From positions 992,001 to 1,056,000 of the forward strand of contig NZ_CP159510.1 in the NCBI RefSeq assembly GCF_040529185.1: a stretch of DNA of 64,000 nt, in the 5' to 3' direction. The notes beneath the pieces are model-generated. The model saw only the letters and a program-made list of their open reading frames with translations. It was not told the DNA's origin and did no database searches. Of the stretch, positions 10,444 through 22,770 are shown one piece after another (the first letter of the stretch is position 1; each line of letters starts with the position of its first letter). The translations under genes and the position numbers were made by a program. The DNA comes from Sporolactobacillus sp. Y61 (GTDB lineage: Bacteria > Bacillota > Bacilli > Bacillales > Sporolactobacillaceae).

Positions 10444-11445
10444 ATGACAGAGACAAAACTGTGGCGGGTGGACCCCGGGGCTGAAGGTCTCGCGGACGAC
10501 CCGCAGATCAGGGAGGCGGCCGCCTGTCTTGCAAGAGGTGAAATCATCGCCTTCCCGACGGAGACCGTCTATGGCCTGGGCGGAAACGCTAAATTCAGGG
10601 ACTCAGTCAGGAAAATCTACGAAGCAAAAGGCAGACCAAGCGACAACCCGCTGATTGTCCATGTCGCCACGACGGAGCAGGTACGGGAAATCTGTACAGA
10701 TATTAATCCGATGGCGAAAAAACTGATGGATGCCTTCTGGCCCGGACCGATGACGCTTGTTCTTCCTTCACGCGGTGAGGTATCGGATACCGTGACTGCC
10801 GGACTGTCTACTGTTGCCGTCCGAATGCCGGCCCATCCGGTTGCCCGTGCCCTGATTCTGGCATCCGGGCTGCCGATTGCCGCACCGTCTGCTAACAGTT
10901 CGGGGCACCCGAGCCCAACTAAAGCCGAACACGTTTATCACGATCTGAATGGAAAAATTGCTGGAATCATCGATGGCGGAGAGACGGGCGTCGGGGTTGA
11001 ATCGACCGTCGTTGATTGCACATTGACCCCGATTACAATTCTGCGCCCCGGCGGTATTTCCAAAGAGCAGCTGGAACAGGTGGCCGGTACGGTAGCTGAT
11101 GACCCCGGCCTGACCCGGCCTGATCAGATTCCGAAAGCGCCCGGAATGAAATATAAGCACTATGCCCCGGACGCAACCATGCTTCTTGTTCCGGCCGGTA
11201 AAGAAAAAATTCAGGAACTGATTACCGACGAAAAGAATAGCGAACGGCGGGTAGGCGTTCTGACAACGGAAGAAAACCGTGAAGCCTTCCCGGAAGCGGA
11301 CGTCGTCCTCTGCTGCGGCAGACGCAGTGACCTGAAAACTGTTGCCCACCGGCTGTTTGCGGTCCTCCGTGATTTTAATTCGAAAAAAGTCAACGTGATC
11401 TACAGTGAAACCTTCCCGAAACCGGAATCGGTAAAGCGATTATGA
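10444..11445 (+). CDS. ywlC: Threonylcarbamoyl-AMP synthase (Sua5/YwlC type)
   Basis: This enzyme makes threonylcarbamoyl-AMP from threonine, bicarbonate and ATP for the universal t6A37 tRNA modification. The 333-residue protein has the YrdC-like catalytic domain (AFPTETVYGLGGNA, GRPSDNPLIVHV, PAHPVARALI, APSANSSGHPSPT) in its first two thirds. The C-terminal Sua5 domain contains PGMKYKHYAPDA. That makes it the long two-domain Sua5 form, not the short TsaC. It follows spoIIR as in B. subtilis. Confidence 0.94.
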   Translation: MTETKLWRVDPGAEGLADDPQIREAAACLARGEIIAFPTETVYGLGGNAKFRDSVRKIYEAKGRPSDNPLIVHVATTEQVREICTDINPMAKKLMDAFWPGPMTLVLPSRGEVSDTVTAGLSTVAVRMPAHPVARALILASGLPIAAPSANSSGHPSPTKAEHVYHDLNGKIAGIIDGGETGVGVESTVVDCTLTPITILRPGGISKEQLEQVAGTVADDPGLTRPDQIPKAPGMKYKHYAPDATMLLVPAGKEKIQELITDEKNSERRVGVLTTEENREAFPEADVVLCCGRRSDLKTVAHRLFAVLRDFNSKKVNVIYSETFPKPESVKRL

Positions 11446-11501
11446 ACCGGCTGTCTAAAGCGGCAGGCGGTAGAATTGTTGAATAAAATAAACGTTTAAT
11501 T

Positions 11502-11532
11502 AAGGGGATTCCTGATCGGGATCCCCTTTTCT
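11502..11532 (+). terminator. Rho-independent terminator of ywlC
   Basis: An 11-bp stem beginning AAGGGGAT and ending ATCCCCTT, with one T-G pair and loop TGATC, is followed by a T-rich stretch. Confidence 0.75.
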
Positions 11533-11592
11533 CCTTCTAACCATCCCGGGACATGCATAAATTGCATCATGGGACTGGAAAGGGGAACAGCC

Positions 11593-12162
11593 ATGGTCGA
11601 ACAGCTGATTGGGCAGGGATTTGCCATTCTTATGATGGCACTGGCACTGGGTATGGACGCTTTTTCCGTATGTATGGGGATGGGAATGACGGACTCACGC
11701 ATACGGAATGTAGCAAAAACCGGCTTGTGGATCGGGCTTTTTCACATGCTGATGCCCCTGTCAGGTATGATACTCGGACATCTGCTCTCTGATCAATTTG
11801 GCGAGATTGCCGCCATCGCCGGGGGCATTCTGCTTCTTCTGATCGGTGCCCAGATGATTTTTACCGTACTCAGCCGGAAAAAGAGTGGCAGGGAACTGGA
11901 TATCACATCGGATACGGGCATGCTGCTCTTTTCCATGAGCGTCAGTATCGACAGTTTCTCCGTCGGTCTGAGCATGGGCCTGTTCGGCGCGCGCGGGGTG
12001 GCGGCTATTCTTCTTTTCGGTGTGGTCAGTATGATCATGGCCTGGACGGGCTTTTATTTAGGGAGGCGTACAAAAAATTATTTTGGCCGGTTTGGCGAAA
12101 TGATTGGCGGGCTGATTCTGCTCTTTTTCGGGTTGAAACTGATCTTCCATCTTCATCTGTAA
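11593..12162 (+). CDS. mntP: Manganese efflux pump MntP family protein
   Basis: This 189-residue, six-helix membrane protein carries the paired acidic motifs GMDAFSVCMGMG and SIDSFSVGLSMG typical of the MntP/YtaF family that exports Mn2+. The ATG at 11593 is chosen because AAAGGGG lies eight bases upstream and the start matches the family; an upstream in-frame ATG at 11569 would add eight residues. It occupies the ywlD position. No yybP-ykoY manganese riboswitch is seen before it. Confidence 0.88.
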   Translation: MVEQLIGQGFAILMMALALGMDAFSVCMGMGMTDSRIRNVAKTGLWIGLFHMLMPLSGMILGHLLSDQFGEIAAIAGGILLLLIGAQMIFTVLSRKKSGRELDITSDTGMLLFSMSVSIDSFSVGLSMGLFGARGVAAILLFGVVSMIMAWTGFYLGRRTKNYFGRFGEMIGGLILLFFGLKLIFHLHL

Positions 12163-12295
12163 TCAGCCTTCCTACGACGCCGCCCTGTGGATTCCGCCAA
12201 AATTTCCCGGGAAATGACATAATCCTGCCCAAGTTGGCGCAAGCTGTTATAATTGTAATAGAAATGAACGCCTGTACTCTGGGAAGGACATGATG

Positions 12296-12874
12296 ATGGA
12301 AAATTACAGTCAGCAGCTCATAGATGAAGTTGGCCGCGCGCTGAACGATCTGGCCGCGGCTATGCCTTTTGATGAACGCCATTTACTGGTTCTTGGCTGC
12401 AGTACAAGTGAAGTACGCGGCAACCGAATCGGCACATCCGGTTCGCCGGAGATCGCTGCCGCCATATATCAGGCAATAAAAACCTGCCACGACCGGACAG
12501 GTGTACATTTTGCCTTTCAGTGCTGCGAGCATCTGAACCGGGCCCTTGTGCTGGACCGGGAAGTCGCCGAACAACGGCATTTCGATCCTGTTACCGTCCG
12601 CCCGATTCCACACGCCGGAGGCTCGATGGCCGCCTATGCCTGGGAACATCTTTCCCATCCGGTCGTTGTGGAATTTATCCGTGCCGATGGCGGACTGGAT
12701 ATCGGTGACACGCTGATCGGCATGCATCTGAAACACGTAGCCGTACCGGTCAGAAGTCAGGTCAGGCAGATCGGCGAGGCCCATCTTGTCATGGCCCGCA
12801 CCCGCCCGAAGCTGATCGGCGGCGAACGTGCGGTCTATCCGGAAAAAGAAACCTCGGGCCGCACCTGTTTATAA
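12296..12874 (+). CDS. ywlG: UPF0340 / DUF436 family protein YwlG
   Basis: This conserved protein of about 192 residues has unknown function. LLVLGCSTSEVRGNRIG, FQCCEHLNRALV, PHAGGSMAAYAW and GDTLIGMHLKHVAVPVR are typical of the family found next to glyA in Firmicutes. Three consecutive ATG codons (12290, 12293, 12296) are possible starts; the third has the best distance from GGAAGGA. The stop codon lies inside a perfect 16-bp palindrome. ywlE and rpiB, which precede ywlG in B. subtilis, are absent. Confidence 0.88.
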   Translation: MENYSQQLIDEVGRALNDLAAAMPFDERHLLVLGCSTSEVRGNRIGTSGSPEIAAAIYQAIKTCHDRTGVHFAFQCCEHLNRALVLDREVAEQRHFDPVTVRPIPHAGGSMAAYAWEHLSHPVVVEFIRADGGLDIGDTLIGMHLKHVAVPVRSQVRQIGEAHLVMARTRPKLIGGERAVYPEKETSGRTCL

Positions 12875-12905
12875 ACAGGAGAACGGAGTCGATCCCAATC
12901 CGTTC
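12864..12905 (+). terminator. Palindrome and terminator-like hairpin after ywlG
   Basis: The 16-bp palindrome CCTGTTTATAAACAGG spans the stop codon. It is followed by GAACGGA/TCCGTTC and then TTCTGCTTTTT. Together they probably end the ywlG transcript. Confidence 0.5.
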
Positions 12906-13212
12906 TTCTGCTTTTTCATACCCTCACCCTCAGACGGAAATTCAGAACCCGCGCCCGGATCAACAGATCATCCGGCTGAATCATGGTGCGTTCCGACTGA
13001 TAAATGGAGCAATGGGCTGAATGCCTCACGCTGTTCCGCAAGCTCCGTATTCAGCCATTGCGTAAAGCCGGACACGAATCGACCTGTTCGGCCGATTTCT
13101 TTTACTTAATTAGGAGAAAATGTGATAAACTTTACATGAATCAGACTTTTCGAACAGGAAACCCACCTGATCATTTACTATCCCTAATTTCTGAGAGGAG
13201 TGCAACTCATTC
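12906..13212 (+). promoter_or_regulatory. Intergenic region upstream of glyA
   Basis: These 307 bp hold no convincing gene. A possible promoter is TTACTT, 18 bp and TAAACT (with TGA before it), ending near 13133. The glyA Shine-Dalgarno GAGAGGAG lies at 13193-13200. No riboswitch is recognised. Confidence 0.35.
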
Positions 13213-14469
13213 ATGACAAGCATGAAACAGCAGGATCCGGAAGTTTTCAAGGCAATCGAGCAGGAACTGGGCAGGCAGAGAAGGAAGATTGAATTGATTG
13301 CCTCAGAAAATTTTGTCAGTGAAGCCGTACTCGAAGCAGCAGGCTCGGTTCTGACCAATAAATATGCAGAAGGTTATCCCGGACATCGCTATTACGGTGG
13401 CTGTGAATACGTCGATATTGTAGAAAACCTGGCAAGAGACAGAGCACTGAAGCTGTTTGGTGCAGAACACGTTAACGTCCAGCCCCATTCAGGTGCTCAG
13501 GCGAATATGGCGGTTTATGACACGATTCTGGAACCGGGCGACACCGTGCTTGGCATGCGCCTTTCACATGGCGGGCACCTGACTCATGGCAGTAAAGTCA
13601 ATTTCAGCGGTCAGCTCTATCATTTTGTTGATTACGGAGTAAGAAGGGACACGCAGCGCATTGATTATGACGAAGTGCGCAGCCAGGCCCTGAAATACAG
13701 GCCAAAACTGATCGTTGCCGGTGCCAGCGCTTACCCGCGTATTATCGACTTTAAGAAATTTCGCGAAATTGCCGACGAAATCGGTGCTTATCTGATGGTC
13801 GACATGGCACACATCGCCGGACTTGTTGCGACCGGTCTGCATCCGAGCCCGATCCCGTATTGCGATTTTGTCACCACCACGACGCATAAAACCCTGCGCG
13901 GGCCACGCGGCGGAATGATCTTCTGCAAGAAAAAATTTGCGAAAAAGCTGGACAAGGCGATCTTCCCGGGCATCCAGGGCGGACCGTTGATGCACATTAT
14001 TGCAGCGAAAGCTGTGGCATTCGGTGAAGATCTGCAGCCGGCATTCAAAACGTATTCGGCACAGATCGTTGCCAACGCCAAAGCGTTTGCGGCAGCTCTC
14101 CAGGAAAATGGTCTGAATCTTGTATCAGGTGGAACGGATAATCATCTCGTCCTCGTGGATGTCCGCAATCTGGGTATTACCGGGAAAAAAGCAGAAGCCG
14201 TGCTGGACAGCATCGGCATTACAACGAATAAAAATACCATTCCATTCGATCCGGAAAAACCGTTTGTCACCAGTGGCATCCGTATGGGGACACCGGCTGT
14301 GACGACACGTGGATTCAAAGAAGAGGATATGAAAGAAGTGGCCTCCATTATTGCAGCGGCTCTGAAACACCCGGATGATGAGGCGGTATTGAAAGAGGCG
14401 GCCGGCCGTGCAGCTGCACTGACTGAGAAACACCCGCTCTATGCGCAGGGTGCCGGTGTTTTTGCCTGA
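13213..14469 (+). CDS. glyA: Serine hydroxymethyltransferase
   Basis: GlyA interconverts serine and glycine with tetrahydrofolate and is the main source of one-carbon units. The 418-residue PLP enzyme has [43 protein letters not shown], the PLP lysine Lys226 in [13 protein letters not shown], and [14 protein letters not shown]. The Shine-Dalgarno lies 12 bases before the ATG, rather far, but the N-terminus fits the family. Confidence 0.97.
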   Translation: MTSMKQQDPEVFKAIEQELGRQRRKIELIASENFVSEAVLEAAGSVLTNKYAEGYPGHRYYGGCEYVDIVENLARDRALKLFGAEHVNVQPHSGAQANMAVYDTILEPGDTVLGMRLSHGGHLTHGSKVNFSGQLYHFVDYGVRRDTQRIDYDEVRSQALKYRPKLIVAGASAYPRIIDFKKFREIADEIGAYLMVDMAHIAGLVATGLHPSPIPYCDFVTTTTHKTLRGPRGGMIFCKKKFAKKLDKAIFPGIQGGPLMHIIAAKAVAFGEDLQPAFKTYSAQIVANAKAFAAALQENGLNLVSGGTDNHLVLVDVRNLGITGKKAEAVLDSIGITTNKNTIPFDPEKPFVTSGIRMGTPAVTTRGFKEEDMKEVASIIAAALKHPDDEAVLKEAAGRAAALTEKHPLYAQGAGVFA

Positions 14470-14614
14470 CGAGGTGGCAGACGGGTCAGGTTTCCTCTAT
14501 TATATATATTGGCTGCGCTGACTGGAGAGTCCGTCCCGGGTATGATTCAGGAACGGGGGCGGGCATCATCAGGCGGTGATCAAGCCACAGAATGATGAAA
14601 TGGGGGTGAGAAAT

Positions 14615-15244
14615 ATGGGAAAGCTGGTTGTACTGGATCACCCGCTGATACAGCATAAACTGACCATGATTCGCAATAAGGAGACCGGAACCAAGGCCTT
14701 CCGCGAACTTGTTGACGAAATTGCGATGCTGATGGCTTTTGAAATCACACGTGACCTGCCGCTTGAAGAGGTAGAGGTTCAGACACCTGTTGCAAAAGCA
14801 AAAGCGTATCAACTGACCGGAAAAAAGCTAGGCATTGTTCCGGTTCTCCGCGCCGGACTCGGTATGGTCAATGGCATGCTTAATCTGATTCCTGCGGCAA
14901 AAGTCGGTCATGTTGGCCTTTTCCGTGACCCGAATACACTTAAACCGGTAGAATATTATTTTAAAATGCCGACCGACATCGCCGAACGTGACCTGATTAT
15001 CGTTGATCCCATGCTGGCGACAGGCGGCACGGCAGCTGAGACGATTACGCTCTTGAAGAAGCATGGAGCCGGTAATATCAAGCTGATGTGCCTGATCGGT
15101 GCTCCGGAAGGGGTAAAGATGGTTCAGGAGGCCCATCCGGACGTAGATATTTATCTCGCGGCGCTCGATGAACGGTTGAATGAACATGGCTATATTATTC
15201 CCGGGCTTGGCGATGCTGGAGACCGACTATTTGGCACTAAATAA
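14615..15244 (+). CDS. upp: Uracil phosphoribosyltransferase
   Basis: Upp converts uracil and PRPP to UMP in pyrimidine salvage. The 209-residue protein has the PRPP loop [28 protein letters not shown] and the uracil-binding C-terminus [18 protein letters not shown]. The start MGKLVVLDH follows GGGGGTGAG; upstream in-frame codons would give an unlikely extension. The glyA-upp-atp order is as in Bacillus. Confidence 0.96.
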   Translation: MGKLVVLDHPLIQHKLTMIRNKETGTKAFRELVDEIAMLMAFEITRDLPLEEVEVQTPVAKAKAYQLTGKKLGIVPVLRAGLGMVNGMLNLIPAAKVGHVGLFRDPNTLKPVEYYFKMPTDIAERDLIIVDPMLATGGTAAETITLLKKHGAGNIKLMCLIGAPEGVKMVQEAHPDVDIYLAALDERLNEHGYIIPGLGDAGDRLFGTK

Positions 15245-15445
15245 CAACAATGAAAAATATTTTTCACCGGCAGAAAAAATTGCGGTATATATTTTCTTTG
15301 TTCTTGTTTTGTCACATTTCAACTGTGCAGTGATCAAGAAAAATGGTTTAGAATTTTAATTATAGAGAAAAAGCGGAGTTGATCTTCCATGTACCATACG
15401 CTGACATCTTCAATGACTAATATCACAAAAAAATGTCGGTATATG

Positions 15446-15475
15446 TTGACATTAAGACAGCGCTTTCGATAAAAT
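15446..15475 (+). promoter_or_regulatory. Promoter of the atp operon with overlapping cre-like site
   Basis: TTGACA, an 18-bp spacer and TAAAAT are present. On the minus strand, CGAAAGCGCTGTCT (15455-15468) matches about 11 of 14 positions of the CcpA operator consensus and lies within the spacer. This suggests, but does not prove, catabolite control of ATP synthase. The rest of the 375-bp gap after upp holds no gene. Confidence 0.65.
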
Positions 15476-15619
15476 GAAAAGGTAGCGCTCGTTTAGCTGC
15501 GGCACAGATGGACCCGCTCTTTTTTCTCAATTCTGTCAGACACAAATATGCATAATTTGTGTCATGTCCCACGTTTTTCGGTAAGCCGGCGAATGTTTGA
15601 ATCATCGGGAGGCTGAATC

Positions 15620-15841
15620 ATGAAGGGCGATAAGAAGGATAATCCACTTTATATGGCCGCCGTCGTCAGTGCCATGGGATTTGAAATTTTCGCCTTTATC
15701 ATTATCGGCGCGCTGGGCGGAAATTATTTGGACCACCGCTTCGGTACATCCCGGCTGTGGCTGCCCATTCTTGCGGTTGCCGGATTCTTCTTCGGATTGC
15801 TCAGCTGTTTTTATACGCTGAAATCTTTTATGAAAAAATGA
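15620..15841 (+). CDS. atpI: AtpZ/AtpI-type small membrane protein of the ATP synthase operon
   Basis: This 73-residue protein has two hydrophobic helices and the family pattern GFEIFAFIIIGALGGNYLD, then GTSRLWLPILAVAGFFFGL. AtpZ/AtpI proteins help assemble the c-ring or act in Mg2+/Ca2+ uptake. It is the short AtpZ-like form. No longer AtpI of about 125 residues is found in the 296-bp gap before atpB. The Shine-Dalgarno CGGGAGG precedes the ATG. Confidence 0.85.
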   Translation: MKGDKKDNPLYMAAVVSAMGFEIFAFIIIGALGGNYLDHRFGTSRLWLPILAVAGFFFGLLSCFYTLKSFMKK

Positions 15842-15910
15842 GTAGTGACAGAGATTATTTTTCTGTCTATGTTTGAATCCTGCAATCCTGGGATAATCTG
15901 GTTGTAGAAA

Positions 15911-15937
15911 CCGGGAAGCCCCGACAAACCTTCCCGG
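15911..15937 (+). promoter_or_regulatory. Hairpin in the atpI-atpB gap
   Basis: A perfect 8-bp stem CCGGGAAG/CTTCCCGG with an 11-nt loop is not followed by a T-run. It may be a processing or attenuation structure inside the operon. The rest of 15842-16137 holds no gene. Confidence 0.4.
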
Positions 15938-16137
15938 CGGATCAGCCGGTTTATATAACTACTATTCTAATGGGGCGGGCAACATGTATCGCAGCCCGGA
16001 GTTTACATACAATGGAACGGGTCCGCCGGGTCGCTTCATACGATTCGGACAGGTTGTGTCGCCCTGTTATCAGGAATCTGTATCTTCAGTCGGTGAAAAG
16101 AGAAACACATTATGTTCGGATGAAGGGGGGGAGACTC

Positions 16138-16878
16138 TTGGATCTGACTCCGAAAGTTAAGTTTCTCGGTATGACCTTTGATCTCACGGTGATTATTGGC
16201 AGTGTGGTTGCAGCCATCCTTGTTTTTCTGCTTGTCACAGCGCTGACACGGAAATTGACTATCCGGCCGACGGGTAAGCAGAATGTGATGGAATACGTGA
16301 TCGATTTTATTAGCGGGATCACAGGGATCATGATGGAAAAAAAGGAATCGTACAAGTATATCAGCTTTGCCCTGACGACTTTCCTCTTTATCATGATCTC
16401 CAACCTGCTGGGCGTTATCGTCATTGTTACTGCGGAAGTAGCAGGACCGATTCCGCAACTGGGCATTACAGCGGATATGCTGAAGTCGACACATGAAGTG
16501 AGCTGGTTTAAATCACCGACTTCGGACCTGAACGTCACTGTCGCCATGGCCGGAGCTGTCTTGATTTATTCTCACTTCGCAGGTGTGGTGAAGCATCCGG
16601 GCACCTATGTAAAAGATTATTTCAAGCCTTATGCATGGATGCTGCCATTTAATATCATTGATGAACTGGCCAAGCCGGTAACACACGCCGCCCGTCTGTG
16701 GGCGAACATCTTTGCCGGAGAAGTGCTGATCCTGATTCTGCGGCAGGGTACACTGTATTTAACGGCGCTCCCGCTTGCCGCCTGGATGGGCTTTTCAGTC
16801 TTCGTCGGCGTGATCCAGGCTTACATTTTTACCGTACTGGCCATGGTCTACATCGGGCAGAAAGTGTCGGCGGAATAG
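16138..16878 (+). CDS. atpB: ATP synthase Fo subunit a
   Basis: Subunit a forms the proton half-channels of Fo. The 246-residue length and the sequence MDLTPKVKFLGMTFDLT support the TTG at 16138, which follows GGGGGGAG by a few bases; the in-frame ATG at 16120 has no ribosome-binding site. Five to six helices are visible. The essential arginine lies in HAARLWANIFAGEVLI. The frame is open further upstream, so longer automatic starts are misleading. Confidence 0.94.
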   Translation: MDLTPKVKFLGMTFDLTVIIGSVVAAILVFLLVTALTRKLTIRPTGKQNVMEYVIDFISGITGIMMEKKESYKYISFALTTFLFIMISNLLGVIVIVTAEVAGPIPQLGITADMLKSTHEVSWFKSPTSDLNVTVAMAGAVLIYSHFAGVVKHPGTYVKDYFKPYAWMLPFNIIDELAKPVTHAARLWANIFAGEVLILILRQGTLYLTALPLAAWMGFSVFVGVIQAYIFTVLAMVYIGQKVSAE

Positions 16879-16894
16879 CCGCACGGGCTCATGA

Positions 16895-17173
<279 letters not shown>

Positions 17174-17284
17174 TCAAAAGTGAGGTGGGGGACACATCGC
17201 CCCCGCTTTCTTTCAAATGAAACAAAAACCGGATTTTCCGAAAGGGTGCCGGCCAATCAATGAGTGAAAGGAGTGGCAGAGTAT

Positions 17285-17766
17285 ATGCAATTTTCCCTGG
17301 GAACAATTCTGGCTCAAATCGTCATTTTTCTGATTCTGATGGCGCTTGTTGCCTGGAAGGCTGTTGGACCGATTGCAAGAGTAATGGAAAAACGCAGAAA
17401 ATATATCAATAATCAGATCAATGAAGCTGAAGGCAACCGCGATGAAGCTCAGAAATATCTGGATCAGCAGAAAAGTGAACTTGACAAGATGCGCCGCGAA
17501 TCGCGAGACTTGATCGAACAGGCGAAAAGCCAGGCAGCTGCCGAGTCGAAAAGCATTATCGATGCGGCGAAAAACCGCTCCGATCTCCTGATTAAGGAAG
17601 CACACGAAGAAATTGACAGTGAAAAGGCCAAAGCCATTGCTTCGATACGTGATGAAGTGGCTGATCTCTCCGTGATGCTGGCTTCCAAAGTGCTTGAAAA
17701 AGAGATCAATGCCAAAGATTATACAGAAGAGATTGACCAGTTGATGAAACAGGTGGGGAACCAGCA

Positions 17767-17770
<4 letters not shown>
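17285..17770 (+). CDS. atpF: ATP synthase Fo subunit b
   Basis: Subunit b is the peripheral stalk. The 161-residue protein has one N-terminal membrane helix (about residues 5-27) and a long charged coiled coil. AAAGGAG lies 11 bases before the ATG at 17285. The stop overlaps the atpH start by 4 bp. Confidence 0.94.
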
Positions 17771-19834
<2,064 letters not shown>

Positions 19835-19866
19835 CCTGATTCAGGATTAAAAGGTGGTGAACGAAT

Positions 19867-20736
19867 ATGCCTTCGATGCGCGACATTAAGGAGAAGATCG
19901 CTTCTACCAAAAAGATGCGCAAAATTACCAAAGCCATGCAGATGGTTTCGGCTGCGAAGCTCAATCATGCACAGAACAGTGCGCAGAATTACGCGGCTTA
20001 CATGGAAGGCCTGAAAGAAGTCGTTGCCAGTATTGCCAGCGGAAAACAGTCAGAGGCAAACAGCAGGCATCCCATGCTTGAGAGCCGTCCGGTAAAAAAG
20101 GCCGCCTATTTTGTGATCACCGCCGACCGCGGACTTGCCGGAGCTTACAATGGTAATATCCTGAAATATACCCAGGAGCTGATTCGGAAAAACCATCACT
20201 CCCCGGAGGAATATACCATTATTGTCACCGGTAAGGTTGGGCTGAATTTTTTCAGGAAACGCAATTACCCGGTCGTTTACAGCCAGACGGACATGCCGGA
20301 TATACTGACTTTTGATGATACGATTGGACTGGCAAGGAAAATGGTTGCACTTTATGATGATAAAAAAATTGATGCACTGCATCTGATCTATAACCATTTT
20401 GTCAATGCGATGACACAGAGGCTTGTCGACAGCCAGCTTCTTCCGATACAGAATGTATTGAGCAAGGCAACAAAGAAGACCAATTATGCCTATGAACCTG
20501 ATGAAGACGAAGTGCTTGATAAACTGCTGCCACTCTACGCAGAAGGGCAGATCTACGGTGCTCTGCTCGATGCCAAGGCGGCCGAACACGCGGCACGTTC
20601 AACTGCCATGAGGAGCGCATCGGATAACGCGAACGATATTATCGACAACCTGTCGCTGTCGTTCAACCGTGCGCGTCAGGCAGCGATTACTCAGGAAATT
20701 ACTGAAATTGTCGGCGGAGCTGCCGCCCTCGAATAA
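19867..20736 (+). CDS. atpG: ATP synthase F1 subunit gamma
   Basis: Subunit gamma is the central rotor shaft. The 289-residue protein has the N-terminal helix MRDIKEKIASTKKMRKITKAM and the C-terminal helix SLSFNRARQAAITQEITEIV. GGTGGTGAA precedes the ATG. Confidence 0.97.
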   Translation: MPSMRDIKEKIASTKKMRKITKAMQMVSAAKLNHAQNSAQNYAAYMEGLKEVVASIASGKQSEANSRHPMLESRPVKKAAYFVITADRGLAGAYNGNILKYTQELIRKNHHSPEEYTIIVTGKVGLNFFRKRNYPVVYSQTDMPDILTFDDTIGLARKMVALYDDKKIDALHLIYNHFVNAMTQRLVDSQLLPIQNVLSKATKKTNYAYEPDEDEVLDKLLPLYAEGQIYGALLDAKAAEHAARSTAMRSASDNANDIIDNLSLSFNRARQAAITQEITEIVGGAAALE

Positions 20737-20764
20737 TACGGGAACACGAAAATCGGGTTTTTAA

Positions 20765-22213
<1,449 letters not shown>

Positions 22214-22253
22214 TGCGCGACACATCGCCCGGGCCGGAAAAGGGGGCTGACAG

Positions 22254-22682
22254 ATGAGCACTGTGCATACGGAGATCGTCACACCCGCAGGCAAAGTGTA
22301 TGAAGGAGACGTCCACATGGTTTGCGTCCGGTCGGCAAACGGCGACATGGGCATCCTGCCCCATCACATGCCAATTGTCGCACCGCTCCAGATCGCTCTT
22401 GTTCGTCTCAAACACGAAGATGAAAAAATCACAGACTACGCCGCGGTCCATGGTGGCTTCATCCAGGTTAGCCGCGACCGCATCACGATTCTTTCGGAAG
22501 CAGCCGAAATGAAAGATCAGATCGACGTTGAACGTGCCAAAAAGGCTAAGGCTGAAGTCGACGCCGCACTCGACAGACTTCACGAAACCTCAGAAGGTTA
22601 CTATGAAGCCCGTCTGAAACAAAAACGCGCCGAACTTCGCCTGGAAACAGCCGCGATTGATGACACGGTTCCGAAAGTATGA
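22254..22682 (+). CDS. atpC: ATP synthase F1 subunit epsilon
   Basis: Subunit epsilon couples gamma to the c-ring and can inhibit hydrolysis. The 142-residue protein starts TVHTEIVTPAGKVYEGDV and has GDMGILPHHMPIVAPL, then a two-helix C-terminal domain. It is the last atp gene and is closed by a strong terminator. Confidence 0.96.
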   Translation: MSTVHTEIVTPAGKVYEGDVHMVCVRSANGDMGILPHHMPIVAPLQIALVRLKHEDEKITDYAAVHGGFIQVSRDRITILSEAAEMKDQIDVERAKKAKAEVDAALDRLHETSEGYYEARLKQKRAELRLETAAIDDTVPKV

Positions 22683-22690
22683 CGATATCG

Positions 22691-22726
22691 AAAAAAAGGA
22701 AGAGCCAACCGGCTCTTCCTTTTTTG
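22691..22726 (+). terminator. Rho-independent terminator of the atp operon
   Basis: A 10-bp stem AGGAAGAGCC/GGCTCTTCCT with loop AACC is flanked by A and T runs. It can act in both directions. Confidence 0.95.
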
Positions 22727-22770
22727 TGCATCGGGTGAAAATTGTGGTGGCAGCCAGCCGCTTGTGGTGC

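Noticed and set aside
11533-11592. yybP-ykoY manganese riboswitch before mntP
   Set aside because: The gap is too short and lacks the conserved stems.
15970-16137. N-terminal extension of ATP synthase subunit a
   Set aside because: No ribosome-binding site upstream; GGGGGGAG before TTG 16138 and the family length support the shorter protein.
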